64,000 bases of DNA from Robiginitalea myxolifaciens (GTDB taxonomy: Bacteria; Bacteroidota; Bacteroidia; Flavobacteriales; Flavobacteriaceae), in contig NZ_FOYQ01000002.1 in the NCBI RefSeq assembly GCF_900115205.1, positions 1 to 64,000 of the forward strand, read 5' to 3'. Below are positions 1 through 8,315 of this stretch, in pieces; the stretch's first letter is position 1, and every line of letters begins with the position of its first letter. The notes beneath the pieces are model-generated. The model made no database searches and was not told the origin of the DNA. It saw only the letters and a list, made by a program, of their open reading frames with translations. Made by a program: the position numbers and the translations under genes.

Positions 1-52
1 CCGTCAGCGCCGATGGTACTGCCACTAGGTGGGAGAGTAGGTCGCCGCCTTC
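1..52 (+). rRNA. rrf: 5S ribosomal RNA, 3' end only
   Basis: The first bases carry the conserved 3' half of bacterial 5S rRNA: the GATGGTACTGC block, then GGGAGAGTAGGTCGCCGCC, which ends the molecule. The 5' part lies left of the window, so 16S and 23S genes are expected upstream. The exact 3' end (about 50-52) is estimated. Confidence 0.93.
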
Positions 53-60
53 TTTGAATT

Positions 61-92
61 AGCCCTTTACAGCAATGTGAAGGGCTTTTTTT
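61..92 (+). terminator. rRNA operon intrinsic terminator
   Basis: An 11-bp stem (61-71 with 76-86, one G-T pair) is closed by a GCAA tetraloop of the stable GNRA type and runs into seven T (86-92). It follows the 5S end directly. Confidence 0.93.
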
Positions 93-136
93 ATGCGGTA
101 GAATCAGATGCCCGGGAATTTTACTGGAACTTACCT

Positions 137-144
137 TATATTTA
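137..144 (+). promoter_or_regulatory. Candidate -7 element TATATTTA
   Basis: One mismatch (last base) to the Bacteroidota -7 consensus TAnnTTTG. It sits between the rRNA terminator and the ATG at 168 and favours that ATG over the one at 108. No clear -33 TTG is seen. Confidence 0.35.
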
Positions 145-167
145 AGCTTCCAACCGCATACCTAGGC

Positions 168-1490
168 ATGAGCAACAATCCCCAGGATCAGAAATTCAAG
201 AAATGGCTGGATATCCTACAACAGGAGAGCTGGCAATTAGAATTGATTATCTCGGGTTTCGCGATCTATGGACTCTTCATGGTGATCGACCCGATAGAAC
301 TGGCTGCCACCGAGGCTCAAAACCAAAATAATGTTTACCGAACCCTGCTTTACCAGGGCCTGGGTATATCCTGGTATATCATTACCATAAACCTGATTGC
401 ACATGTAATTTTACGAGGGTTGTGGATCGGGGCAATCGGATTGCGCTATGTATCCGGGGAAATTGAATACGATAAACTCAAATACAGTCCAAAGTTCCGA
501 AGACACCTCGAAAAGCGGGTCGGCTCTTTTGACAATTATGTCGCTTCCCTCGAAAAGTATTGTAGTGTAATTTTTGCGGTAACCTTTCTCCTGGTATTTT
601 ACCTGATAGGTCTGATGGTCATAACGACCTGCTTTACGCTGCTGGGACTATGGATGCAAAAGGATGAAACTCCCGATTGGGCTAAGTATTGGGTTGCGAT
701 TCCACTAACAATTTTTTTGGCAGTTGGTATGTTCCTTACCTTCCTGGATTTCGTCACCCAGGGATGGTTGAAAAGGAAAAAGTGGACTACCTGGTTTTAC
801 TATCCCTTTTATTGGGTCTTTAAGTTCCTGACTTTATCTTTTTTATACCGGCCAATGGTCTATAATTTCCTGGACACCAAATTCGGGAAACGCCTCAGCT
901 GGTTCGTAGTTCCACTTTATTTGGGGATTACGATTCTTGCCGGGACCGGATTCAGTACTTCCAATTATCTGGAATCGGACATGAACTCCAATTCCTATAC
1001 AGCCAATAAAGCCAACTATGAAGACGAATTAGACGATGAGCACCCCTTTGTGGACCGGGCAGCGCTTGACTCAAAAATTATTACAGATCCCTTCCTGCAT
1101 GTGTTTGTGGTCTTTGGGAGTAATGTTGAAGACGATGTGTTCTACTTCAATGAAGATTTAAAGCCGGAGGAGGATAAACGGGGAATTCATTCGCTTTTTT
1201 CAGATGGTACCGTTCCCTTTTGGCAACGTAATGATAGAATGAAGGATTATATGGAAACGCTGGAGGACATGTATACCCTTTCGATAGATTCCGTAGATTT
1301 TAAGCCCGAGTTTGTCTTTTCTACCAATAATCGAAAACAGTTGGGATATGAAACCTTTCTGGATATGTCGGAAATCGTCAAAGGGAAACATTACCTGGAC
1401 GTAAAGAGAAAGGACATTCGAGCGGACACCACCTATACCCGCCGAATTATCAGGATTCCTTTTTGGTACTATCCGGATCCGGCCAATTAA
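168..1490 (+). CDS. Multi-pass membrane protein of unknown function
   Basis: A 440-residue protein I do not recognise. About six hydrophobic segments lie in the first 300 residues (starting near residue 27 with LELIISGFAIYGLF), followed by a roughly 150-residue polar, acidic C-terminal part with no obvious motif. No transporter or enzyme signature is visible. The ATG at 168 is preferred to the in-frame ATG at 108 because the latter lies only 15 bases after the rRNA terminator and would put a non-conserved-looking peptide ahead of the membrane region. The next gene starts 29 bases downstream, so the two may be co-transcribed. Confidence 0.7.
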   Translation: MSNNPQDQKFKKWLDILQQESWQLELIISGFAIYGLFMVIDPIELAATEAQNQNNVYRTLLYQGLGISWYIITINLIAHVILRGLWIGAIGLRYVSGEIEYDKLKYSPKFRRHLEKRVGSFDNYVASLEKYCSVIFAVTFLLVFYLIGLMVITTCFTLLGLWMQKDETPDWAKYWVAIPLTIFLAVGMFLTFLDFVTQGWLKRKKWTTWFYYPFYWVFKFLTLSFLYRPMVYNFLDTKFGKRLSWFVVPLYLGITILAGTGFSTSNYLESDMNSNSYTANKANYEDELDDEHPFVDRAALDSKIITDPFLHVFVVFGSNVEDDVFYFNEDLKPEEDKRGIHSLFSDGTVPFWQRNDRMKDYMETLEDMYTLSIDSVDFKPEFVFSTNNRKQLGYETFLDMSEIVKGKHYLDVKRKDIRADTTYTRRIIRIPFWYYPDPAN

Positions 1491-1519
1491 TCATTACTCC
1501 TTTTAAAGAAAAACCCGTC

Positions 1520-2872
1520 ATGGCTTTTGAATTGAATTACCGCAAAACACTATTAATCAATTTATTAGCGCTGTTTCTTTGCTTTTCACTGCCGGCCCAG
1601 GAGTGGAAGGCCCTGGTAGGAGGAACCTTAATTGATGGCTATGGATCAACGCCGATCCAAAACAGCGTAATTCTCATAAATGGCGAGAAAATTCATGCGG
1701 TGGGTCAGGTAGGGCAGCTGGTAATTCCGGAGGGCGCAGAATTAATTTCAACAGAAGGAATGAGTGTACTCCCGGGGCTATGGGACATGCACGTACACAC
1801 CATGATTACCGGGCATGCCGATTACGCCTATTGGGATGAGACCTATCCACCGCTTTTGGAGGACGTTATCATGCCTGCATCGGCGCATCAATTGCTATTG
1901 GCCGGGGTTACCAGTGCCCGGGATTTAGGTGGGCCGCTAAAGGAAAGCCTGGCCGTGCGCGATGCGATTAATCGGGGAGATATCCCGGGGGCAACCCTCT
2001 ATGTAAGTGGTCCTTTTATCCAACACGAACCTTATCCGGGAACCGAAGCTTTCCGTTGGGGGGTGAAAGGAGCGCAGGACGGACGCAATAAAATCAAGAA
2101 ACTCGCTAACGCGGGGGTAGACCTGATTAAACTGGTAGATCAGGATCAAATGACTCTTGAGGAACTACGCGCTGTAGTCGATGAAGCCCATGATCAGGGA
2201 TTGAAAGTTGTAGCCCACGGGCACAGACCCGAGGAAATCCGATTGGGCCTGGAAGTAGGGGTAGATTGTTTTGAGCATACCGGACTGTCTTCTGCACCAG
2301 AATACCCTGAGGACGTCATGACTAAAATCCGGGAACGCACCGCGCAGATGAACCTGGGACCGCTATTCTGGTGTCCTACGGTTGAAGGCCTCTATAATTA
2401 CGAATATGTTCGGGACAATCCGGAACACCTGGACAATACCAGTTGGCACCTTGGATTACCGGATTCGGTGATTACCGACATCCGCCAAAGTATAGCCCAC
2501 CCGGATCGGTTGCCCTATTTCCAGCTCACGCCTTCGCGACGGCCAACCCTTGAGCGTAAAATAAAACAATTGCTGGACGCCGGGGTAGTGCTGCTCATTG
2601 GGACGGATAGTGGTATTCCCATGAAGTTTCACAGCCAGTCTACCTGGAATGAATTGGATGTATGGGTCAATGAATTCGGCATAGATCCCATGTACGCCAT
2701 ACGATCCGCCACCTATTGGCCTGCCCTGTGGATGGGCGTTGCCGATGAAGTAGGTACGATAACCCCGGGGAAAACCGCCGACATCATAGCAGTGAAGGGA
2801 GATGTACTACGTCACATTAGTTTACTTCAGGATGTGGACCTGGTAATCAAGCACGGCAAGCGCTATAAGTAG
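1520..2872 (+). CDS. Exported metal-dependent amidohydrolase
   Basis: A 450-residue enzyme of the amidohydrolase superfamily, imidazolonepropionase-like branch, which hydrolyses cyclic amides or dipeptide-like substrates; the substrate cannot be read from sequence. A Sec signal peptide spans residues 1-26 (hydrophobic LLINLLALFL, cleavage after PAQ). Metal ligands are visible: HVH at 91-93, a likely carboxylated Lys204 (DLIKLV), His233/His235 (VAHGH), His253 (FEHTG) and Asp363 (GTDSG). The ATG at 1520 is chosen over an upstream GTG/ATG frame extension because it begins the signal peptide. Probably periplasmic. Confidence 0.88.
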   Translation: MAFELNYRKTLLINLLALFLCFSLPAQEWKALVGGTLIDGYGSTPIQNSVILINGEKIHAVGQVGQLVIPEGAELISTEGMSVLPGLWDMHVHTMITGHADYAYWDETYPPLLEDVIMPASAHQLLLAGVTSARDLGGPLKESLAVRDAINRGDIPGATLYVSGPFIQHEPYPGTEAFRWGVKGAQDGRNKIKKLANAGVDLIKLVDQDQMTLEELRAVVDEAHDQGLKVVAHGHRPEEIRLGLEVGVDCFEHTGLSSAPEYPEDVMTKIRERTAQMNLGPLFWCPTVEGLYNYEYVRDNPEHLDNTSWHLGLPDSVITDIRQSIAHPDRLPYFQLTPSRRPTLERKIKQLLDAGVVLLIGTDSGIPMKFHSQSTWNELDVWVNEFGIDPMYAIRSATYWPALWMGVADEVGTITPGKTADIIAVKGDVLRHISLLQDVDLVIKHGKRYK

Positions 2873-2885
2873 GCAGTCCGATTCT

Positions 2886-3509
2886 ATGCGACCTAATCTC
2901 CGATCAGAAGAATTCTGGCATGCTGCAACGCACGGGCTGGGTGTGGTCCTTGGTATAATTGGGATGGGCGTTTTATATTATGCCTTCCAACCGGCATCCG
3001 CACTGGCTCAAAACGCGGTTTGGGTGTATTCCATATCAGCCATTGTACTTTTTGGCGCCTCTACGTTATACCATAGCGTTCCGATTTCGGTCCTTAAAGA
3101 ACGGCTGCGGATCTTCGACCACATTAGTATCTACTACCTCATTGCCGGGACCTACACTCCGGTAACCCTGATTGTCCTGGAGCAAAGCCGGGGTTGGCCC
3201 ATTTTTTATGCCGTTTGGGGGCTTGCCCTTTTCGGCACCTTCCTCAAACTTTCCTACACAGGCAGGTTCGAAACGTTTTCCCTCTTATTATACCTGATCA
3301 TGGGCTGGATGATCGTTTTTGATCTGGATGCCCTTTGGGAGGGGCTCGATTCCGCTGGCAAAACTTACTTGCTTGCAGGCGGAATCTGCTATACCGTGGG
3401 CATCATTTTTTACGTGGTGCGGAAAATCCCATACAACCATATAATCTGGCATCTTTTTGTGCTCGCCGGAGCCATTTGCCATTGGTTACTCATTCGGGGA
3501 TTGGCTTAG
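2886..3509 (+). CDS. trhA: Hemolysin III / TrhA family (PAQR-like) membrane protein
   Basis: A 207-residue, seven-helix inner-membrane protein of the hemolysin III family, related to eukaryotic PAQR receptors. The family's metal-site residues are present: Glu and His in EEFWHAATHG (residues 8-17), Ser59 and His63 (STLYHS), Asp78 (FDH), and the late HIIWH near 185-189. Bacterial members have been linked to membrane energy and lipid homeostasis; haemolysis is a historical label. It follows the amidohydrolase by 13 bases, so co-transcription is likely. Confidence 0.88.
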   Translation: MRPNLRSEEFWHAATHGLGVVLGIIGMGVLYYAFQPASALAQNAVWVYSISAIVLFGASTLYHSVPISVLKERLRIFDHISIYYLIAGTYTPVTLIVLEQSRGWPIFYAVWGLALFGTFLKLSYTGRFETFSLLLYLIMGWMIVFDLDALWEGLDSAGKTYLLAGGICYTVGIIFYVVRKIPYNHIIWHLFVLAGAICHWLLIRGLA

Positions 3510-3522
3510 GCTATAAGACAGA

Positions 3523-4206
3523 TTATAGCAGGAATGCTAGCAAAAACCCAAAAAGGATGGCGCCTAACTTCCTGAGATTAAAGCCATGACCATCGGAACT
3601 TTCAAAGAGGATTATCGTTGAGACGTGGAGCAGTATTCCCAAGACAAAGGCCGAAAGATAAGGGTAGATTTCGTGGAGTATCACCTGCTGGCCGAGAAAT
3701 CCCCCCAAGGGAGTCATCACTGCAAATCCACCCATAAATCCCCAGATAGCCCCATTACTCAGGCCAGATCGTAGCAGATAAGCCCCCAGGATCAGGGCAA
3801 CCGGAATCTTATGGAGAATGATGCCGAGCATATAGGAAGAATGGTGCTGGAGGGGTATGCCTTCCAGGAAAGCGTGAAGGCCCAGACCGAAGAATACCAG
3901 CCACGGAAATTTACCCCCGCTTTTGCCGTGAACATGTCCGTGTTCTGCTCCTTTGGAGATTCCTTCTAAAACCATTTGGGTCACCAGTCCGAGTGCAATA
4001 CATAAGCCGGCCGTTTTTCCATCCAGGTTTTCATAAACTTCAGGTAACAGTTCAAAAAGGATCAGGGCCAGGAGAAAAGCTCCGCTGAAGGCCAGTAGAA
4101 TTCGAAACTTTGGCTTTTCCGAACCGAGGATTTTGAGGAACCCAAAACTCAGGAGAACGGCGAGTGCGGGTAATAAGAGTGACAGATATTCCAGCTTGGT
4201 CAGAAT
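3523..4206 (-). CDS. ZIP family divalent metal transporter (start codon unclear)
   Basis: A ZIP (zinc/iron permease) protein. The helix IV metal motif is HAFLEG, helix V has HKIPVA, and a His-rich loop (HGHVHG) lies between transmembrane segments. The only ordinary start codon in the frame is a GTG at 3984, but that would remove the first helices. Reading upstream from 3985 the frame stays open to a stop at 4263-4261 and encodes typical ZIP N-terminal segments (LSLLLPALAVLL, FSGAFLLALILFELLPEVYE). No ATG, GTG or TTG exists there; ATT at 4206 or CTG at 4203 are the closest candidates. The start given is therefore an estimate. Confidence 0.78.
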   Translation of the reverse strand: MLTKLEYLSLLLPALAVLLSFGFLKILGSEKPKFRILLAFSGAFLLALILFELLPEVYENLDGKTAGLCIALGLVTQMVLEGISKGAEHGHVHGKSGGKFPWLVFFGLGLHAFLEGIPLQHHSSYMLGIILHKIPVALILGAYLLRSGLSNGAIWGFMGGFAVMTPLGGFLGQQVILHEIYPYLSAFVLGILLHVSTIILFESSDGHGFNLRKLGAILFGFLLAFLL

Positions 4207-4214
4207 TGATGGAC

Positions 4215-4240
4215 TTGGCCGTAAAATTAGTGTATTTTTG
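4215..4240 (+). promoter_or_regulatory. Promoter: TTG (4215) and TATTTTTG (4233)
   Basis: A perfect TAnnTTTG (4233-4240) with a TTG 18 bases upstream, the flavobacterial -33/-7 arrangement. The start site would fall near 4246, which excludes the upstream in-frame ATG at 4164 for the methyltransferase gene. Confidence 0.65.
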
Positions 4241-4262
4241 CCTTTCGCAAATGCAAAAGGTT

Positions 4263-5429
4263 ATGGCCTCAAATTACAGGATGCTCGCTAAAACACTCTA
4301 TGGTATGGAGGACCTGTTGGCTGGGGAACTCAGACAACTCGGGGCCAGCAACATCAAGACCGGAGTCCGTTGCGTTTTTTTTGACGGGGATGCTGGTTTT
4401 ATGTACAAAGCCAACCTGTGTTTGCGAACGGCGCTACGGATTCTCGTTCCTATTGCCGATTTCCGCGTTATGCGCCCGGAGCAACTCTACCAGCGCATTC
4501 AGCAAACAGATTGGACCAAATATCTGGATCCGGGAATGACCTTTGTGGTCGATACCGTATTACACAGTGATCACTTTTCACATTCGCTGTTTGTTTCCCA
4601 AAAGGTCAAAGATGCAATAGTTGACCAACTTCGGGAGCGTACCGGCAATCGTCCCAGTGTTTCGGTTTCCAATCCGGATGTTCGCATACACCTCCACCTG
4701 CAGGGAAATATGGCACACCTTTCCCTGGACTCCTCGGGCAGTTCGCTGCATTTGCGGGGTTACCGAACCGTTACCAATAAGGCGCCCCTCAATGAGGTTT
4801 TGGCGGCTGGAATCCTGTTGCACAGCGGGTGGCGCGGTCAGTCCGATTTCCTCGATCCCATGTGCGGTAGTGGCACCTTGTTAATAGAAGCCGCGATGAT
4901 AGCCTGTAATATTCCGGCGAATCTGCACCGGGCCTCTTACGGCTTTCAGACTTGGAAGGACTTCGATGCAGCACTCTTTCAGAAAATCTACCAGTCTGCC
5001 CTGGGTAAGATTCGCGATTTCCCCTATAAGATCCGGGGAATAGACAAAGCTCCTTCGGCCATTCAGAAGGCAGAGCAGAATATTAAAAATGCCAACCTCA
5101 GCGAGTTTATAACCCTCGAACACGCCGATTTCTTCAAAAGTGAGAAGTCCGAAGCGGGCCCATTGCACCTGGTGAGTAACCCGCCTTATGGGGAACGCCT
5201 CCCTATCGATGCGGGTTCGTTTTATGCGAACATCGGAGATACTCTGAAACAGAACTATCCCAATACCCGGGCCTGGTTCCTCGTTGGAGATCCGGAACTG
5301 CTTAAAAAAGTAGGACTCCGCGCCTCAAAACGCATCAAGCTTTACAATGGGGGATTGGAGGCACGTCTTGCTCTGTTCGAGATTTACGCGGGGAGCAAAA
5401 AGGCTAAATACCAGGATAATAGTAAATAA
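4263..5429 (+). CDS. THUMP-domain class I RNA methyltransferase (RlmL N-half type)
   Basis: A 388-residue RNA guanine-N2 methyltransferase of the RlmL/TrmN-like group. A THUMP RNA-binding domain covers about residues 55-155; the SAM-binding Rossmann domain follows with DPMCGSGT (198-205) and the catalytic NPPYGERL (306-313). It corresponds to the N-terminal half of E. coli RlmL (23S m2G2445), so the same target is likely but not certain. The ATG at 4263 is preferred; the ATG at 4251 is an alternative, both just after the promoter at 4233. It ends 10 bases from the convergent DUF6048 gene. Confidence 0.88.
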   Translation: MASNYRMLAKTLYGMEDLLAGELRQLGASNIKTGVRCVFFDGDAGFMYKANLCLRTALRILVPIADFRVMRPEQLYQRIQQTDWTKYLDPGMTFVVDTVLHSDHFSHSLFVSQKVKDAIVDQLRERTGNRPSVSVSNPDVRIHLHLQGNMAHLSLDSSGSSLHLRGYRTVTNKAPLNEVLAAGILLHSGWRGQSDFLDPMCGSGTLLIEAAMIACNIPANLHRASYGFQTWKDFDAALFQKIYQSALGKIRDFPYKIRGIDKAPSAIQKAEQNIKNANLSEFITLEHADFFKSEKSEAGPLHLVSNPPYGERLPIDAGSFYANIGDTLKQNYPNTRAWFLVGDPELLKKVGLRASKRIKLYNGGLEARLALFEIYAGSKKAKYQDNSK

Positions 5430-5439
5430 ACAGGATACC

Positions 5440-6267
5440 TTATTCCTCTGGTTTGGGTGCTCGCGCTTTCCGATAAAGCGGGAGGAAGTAGGTTAGGGTG
5501 TAGTTGAAGGAGGAACCAAAGCTACTTTCCGTATTTACACGGTTGAACCCGGGAATCCAGATGTGAGGTAGGATATCGCTCTCCTTTCGGCTTACCAGGT
5601 AACCCAGTCGAATACTGGCACCCAAAAAGAAATTTGCAAATAGCTCTGCCTTTACCCCGGCAACCATTTCTATCCAACTGGCATTCAGTCCACTCAACTC
5701 CTGCGGTGCCTGTGTGCCATCGATGAAACTGTCCGGATTCCAATAACGATTCGAATTGAACAAAGTATAACTGTTCAGGTCTTTACTAAAGGTGCTAAAG
5801 GCGTAACGCGCACCTATATAGATGCTATTGTTCATGCCGAACCAGTTTTCATAGGTGTTGTAATCCACTCCCAGCTTCAGGTAACTACCGCTGCTTTCGA
5901 AATTGTAGAGCTCAATGATGTTGACCCCGTTCTCATTGTCGAGGGTCTCTGAAATCTCCCGGGTTTCTGTCCCCAGTTCGGCGGCGAGATATAAATTTTG
6001 CTTCAATCGGTAATCACCAACCAGTTCCAAACCGGTATACTTATCGTCTAGGGTACTGATCAATATCCTGCTGAGATCGACCCCAACGCGTAGTCCGTAG
6101 GCTTCACTCCGGGGAGGCCGGGTCTCTTCGGTTGCCGCCTCGACAGGTTCCAGATTTTCTTCCTCCTGAGCGCTCAGTTGTGGTGTTGCCAGTAAAAGCA
6201 AAAAGAGCAATCCAATGTGGATCTGAAAAGCGCCTGTATGTCTCATATTAATGCTGGATATTGACAT
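5440..6267 (-). CDS. DUF6048-type exported beta-rich protein
   Basis: A 275-residue protein with an N-terminal signal peptide (IGLLFLLLLATPQLSAQ) and a long stretch of alternating polar and aromatic residues ending in an aromatic strand, typical of an outer-membrane beta-barrel. From memory it matches the flavobacterial DUF6048 family, which commonly sits next to rlmD. The start may be the ATG at 6267, overlapping the upstream gene, or the ATG at 6246 that directly follows that gene's stop (TAATATG). Function unknown; the operon with a lipoprotein suggests an outer-membrane pair. Confidence 0.75.
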   Translation of the reverse strand: MSISSINMRHTGAFQIHIGLLFLLLLATPQLSAQEEENLEPVEAATEETRPPRSEAYGLRVGVDLSRILISTLDDKYTGLELVGDYRLKQNLYLAAELGTETREISETLDNENGVNIIELYNFESSGSYLKLGVDYNTYENWFGMNNSIYIGARYAFSTFSKDLNSYTLFNSNRYWNPDSFIDGTQAPQELSGLNASWIEMVAGVKAELFANFFLGASIRLGYLVSRKESDILPHIWIPGFNRVNTESSFGSSFNYTLTYFLPLYRKARAPKPEE

Positions 6268-6802
6268 GTGCGCTTACTGAGGAGGTGACAGCCGTCTGAA
6301 TAACTTCGACATCCAGAATCCAGTTTTCCGAATCCGGGGTTAATTCGTCGCTCAGGCCGTCGTATTGAGATACGAACCCGCAGGCCCGGGAAACATAAAG
6401 TTCATCGGTGCTGTAATCAAAATAGAGGGTATCGCGGTTTCCGGTTTCATTGCCATCGTCATCGCTCTCGGAATTCAGGATAAATACAAAGCCGGTTCGC
6501 GTGGTGTCCGGGCGCAAAGGAATGGCTATGGAATCCCGGGTTTGCCGGTCAGAAGGAGTAATGGGGTCGCCCTGGCCCAGGCCAATAATCCGAAGCCGGT
6601 TGGCCTCCTTGGCAGTTTCCGGGTTCTCGGCATCAAAAAAAGTAATGACCAGTAATGGGGTATCTCCTTCGACGCAGATATCGTCCTTTTCACAAGCATT
6701 CAAAAGCACTAGAAATACTGCGGTCAGGCTTAAAGCAAAAGCAAGCCGAACAGCGGGCATGCTCCGAAATAACCGATAAGACCTAACCCGTTTATTTTCC
6801 AT
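6248..6802 (-). CDS. DUF6452-type lipoprotein
   Basis: A 184-residue lipoprotein: a basic N-terminus, a hydrophobic segment and the lipobox LLNAC at about residues 33-37, followed by an acidic, Asp/Thr-rich exported domain. I believe this is the DUF6452 family found between rlmD and DUF6048 in flavobacteria. Its start overlaps the 3' end of rlmD by 11 bases and its end abuts DUF6048, so the three genes probably form one operon. Function unknown. Confidence 0.75.
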   Translation of the reverse strand: MENKRVRSYRLFRSMPAVRLAFALSLTAVFLVLLNACEKDDICVEGDTPLLVITFFDAENPETAKEANRLRIIGLGQGDPITPSDRQTRDSIAIPLRPDTTRTGFVFILNSESDDDGNETGNRDTLYFDYSTDELYVSRACGFVSQYDGLSDELTPDSENWILDVEVIQTAVTSSVSAHVNIQH

Positions 6803-8210
6803 TGCGACGTTCTAAAAGTACGACATTTTCTACGTGGAAAGTCTGAGGAAACATATCTACGGGTCGCATATCGGTTACTTCGTAATGGGCATCCATCAGT
6901 CCCAAATCCCGTGCTTGCGTGGCCGAATTACAGCTTACATATACAATGCGCTGCGGCAGGATTTCCAGCAGACAGGCAACCACGTCCTTGTGCATTCCGT
7001 CACGGGGCGGATCCGTAACGACCACGTCCGGTGTTCCTTGCTCTTCGATGAATTCCAGGGTGAGTAGTTCTTTCATATCCCCGGCGAAGAAACGGGCATT
7101 TGTAATCCCGTTGTGCCGGGCATTTTCCCGGGCCGCAACAATAGCCTCCGGCACCGCTTCAATACCAATAACTTCTTTGGCCTGATCTGAGAGATACTGA
7201 GCAATTGTCCCCAGGCCGGTGTAGAGATCGTAAACGCGCTGACTGCCGTCCAGTCCTGCAAAGTCGCGGACAATTTGATATAACCGCTCGGTTTGCGCCG
7301 AATTCGTTTGGTAAAAGGATTTAGGAGTAATGCGGAATTCCAGCTTCCCGATCCGTTCTATGATATGATCCTCGCCCCGGTAACAGATCAATTCCAGATC
7401 GTACAGGGTATCATTTCCTTTGGGATTGATCGTATAAAAGAGGGATTTGATTTGAGGGAATTCATTACTGATATATTCCAACAGCCCAATGCGGTTTTCT
7501 TCTTCCTCCTGGAAGAATTGCAGGATCAGCATAAATTCTCCTTCCCGGTTGTTGCGGAGGGTCATGCTCCTGAGGAAGCCTTCCTGGTTTCTCGGGTTGA
7601 AAAAACTTAGGCCGTTTTTTTTAGCGTATTCGCGAATGCTCAGGCGTATGGCGTTAGCCGGGTCGGCCTGCAGGTGGCATTCCTCCAGGTCCAGTACCTT
7701 GTCCCACATTCCTGGCTTGTGAAGCCCCAGGCCCCTGCGGTCGGCAATAGTATCCCCTTTCTGGATTTCCTCTTCTTCCAGCCAACGCGAGTCGGTAAAG
7801 GAGAATTCCATCTTATTGCGATAGTAATAGGGGGAAGGAGCAGGAAGGATACCTTGAACCTCGGGCAAGTCTACTTTCCCAATACGAATCAGATTGTTGC
7901 GAACTTCGTTCTCCTTATGGCGCAGTTGGGCAGAATAATCCATATGTTGCCATTTACAACCTCCGCAACTACCGAAATGTGCACACTTTGGAGCAATCCG
8001 ATCCGGAGAAGGTTTCAACAGGGCTGTTGCAGTGCCTTCGTAATATTGACGCTTCTTCCGTGTAGTTTGAACGCTAACGGTATCCCCGGGCACAGCGTTG
8101 GCAATGAGGATGGTCCGGCCATCCGGTGCTTTTCCGATAGACTTCCCCCTGGATCCGGCCCCGGTGACCTCAATACTTTCAAAAAATGGCTTTGGTTTTC
8201 TTCTTCCCAC
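6792..8210 (-). CDS. rlmD: 23S rRNA (uracil-1939-C5)-methyltransferase RlmD
   Basis: A 472-residue SAM-dependent m5U methyltransferase. An N-terminal TRAM domain (about 10-70) is followed by four cysteines for a [4Fe-4S] cluster (Cys76, Cys82, Cys85, Cys178), then the SAM site (DLYTGLGTIA), DPPRDG, and the catalytic Cys427 in YVSCNS. The start is GTG at 8210; no ATG occurs before residue 90 and the TRAM domain needs this start. The -7 box ends only 5 bases upstream, so the mRNA would have almost no leader. RumA/RlmCD relatives exist, so the exact target uridine is inferred. Confidence 0.93.
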   Translation of the reverse strand: MGRRKPKPFFESIEVTGAGSRGKSIGKAPDGRTILIANAVPGDTVSVQTTRKKRQYYEGTATALLKPSPDRIAPKCAHFGSCGGCKWQHMDYSAQLRHKENEVRNNLIRIGKVDLPEVQGILPAPSPYYYRNKMEFSFTDSRWLEEEEIQKGDTIADRRGLGLHKPGMWDKVLDLEECHLQADPANAIRLSIREYAKKNGLSFFNPRNQEGFLRSMTLRNNREGEFMLILQFFQEEEENRIGLLEYISNEFPQIKSLFYTINPKGNDTLYDLELICYRGEDHIIERIGKLEFRITPKSFYQTNSAQTERLYQIVRDFAGLDGSQRVYDLYTGLGTIAQYLSDQAKEVIGIEAVPEAIVAARENARHNGITNARFFAGDMKELLTLEFIEEQGTPDVVVTDPPRDGMHKDVVACLLEILPQRIVYVSCNSATQARDLGLMDAHYEVTDMRPVDMFPQTFHVENVVLLERRNGK

Positions 8211-8215
8211 GGCGC

Positions 8216-8223
8216 CAAAAATA
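8216..8223 (-). promoter_or_regulatory. -7 element TATTTTTG for rlmD
   Basis: A perfect TAnnTTTG on the minus strand, five bases before the GTG start of rlmD. No good -33 TTG is visible. A transcript starting 4-7 bases after the box would begin at or beside the start codon. Confidence 0.6.
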
Positions 8224-8315
8224 CACCTTTAAATTTGTAACTTTATGGCCACTCCGGATGATTTCTCTCCCTTAAGAAGGAATACCCATTGTAAGACTTT
8301 AAGGAACCGAATTAC

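Noticed and set aside
3510-3529. GCTATAA / TTATAGC hairpin between the convergent trhA and ZIP genes
   Set aside because: The stem is AT-rich, 7 bp, with no T run on either side and it overlaps the ZIP stop codon; too weak to call a terminator.
6248-6267. Overlap of the two DUF genes as a possible programmed frameshift
   Set aside because: Both proteins have their own export signals and an ATG directly follows the first stop, so ordinary restart explains it.
7674-8240. 188-codon open frame on the plus strand
   Set aside because: Shadow of rlmD on the other strand; composition is typical of a non-coding frame.
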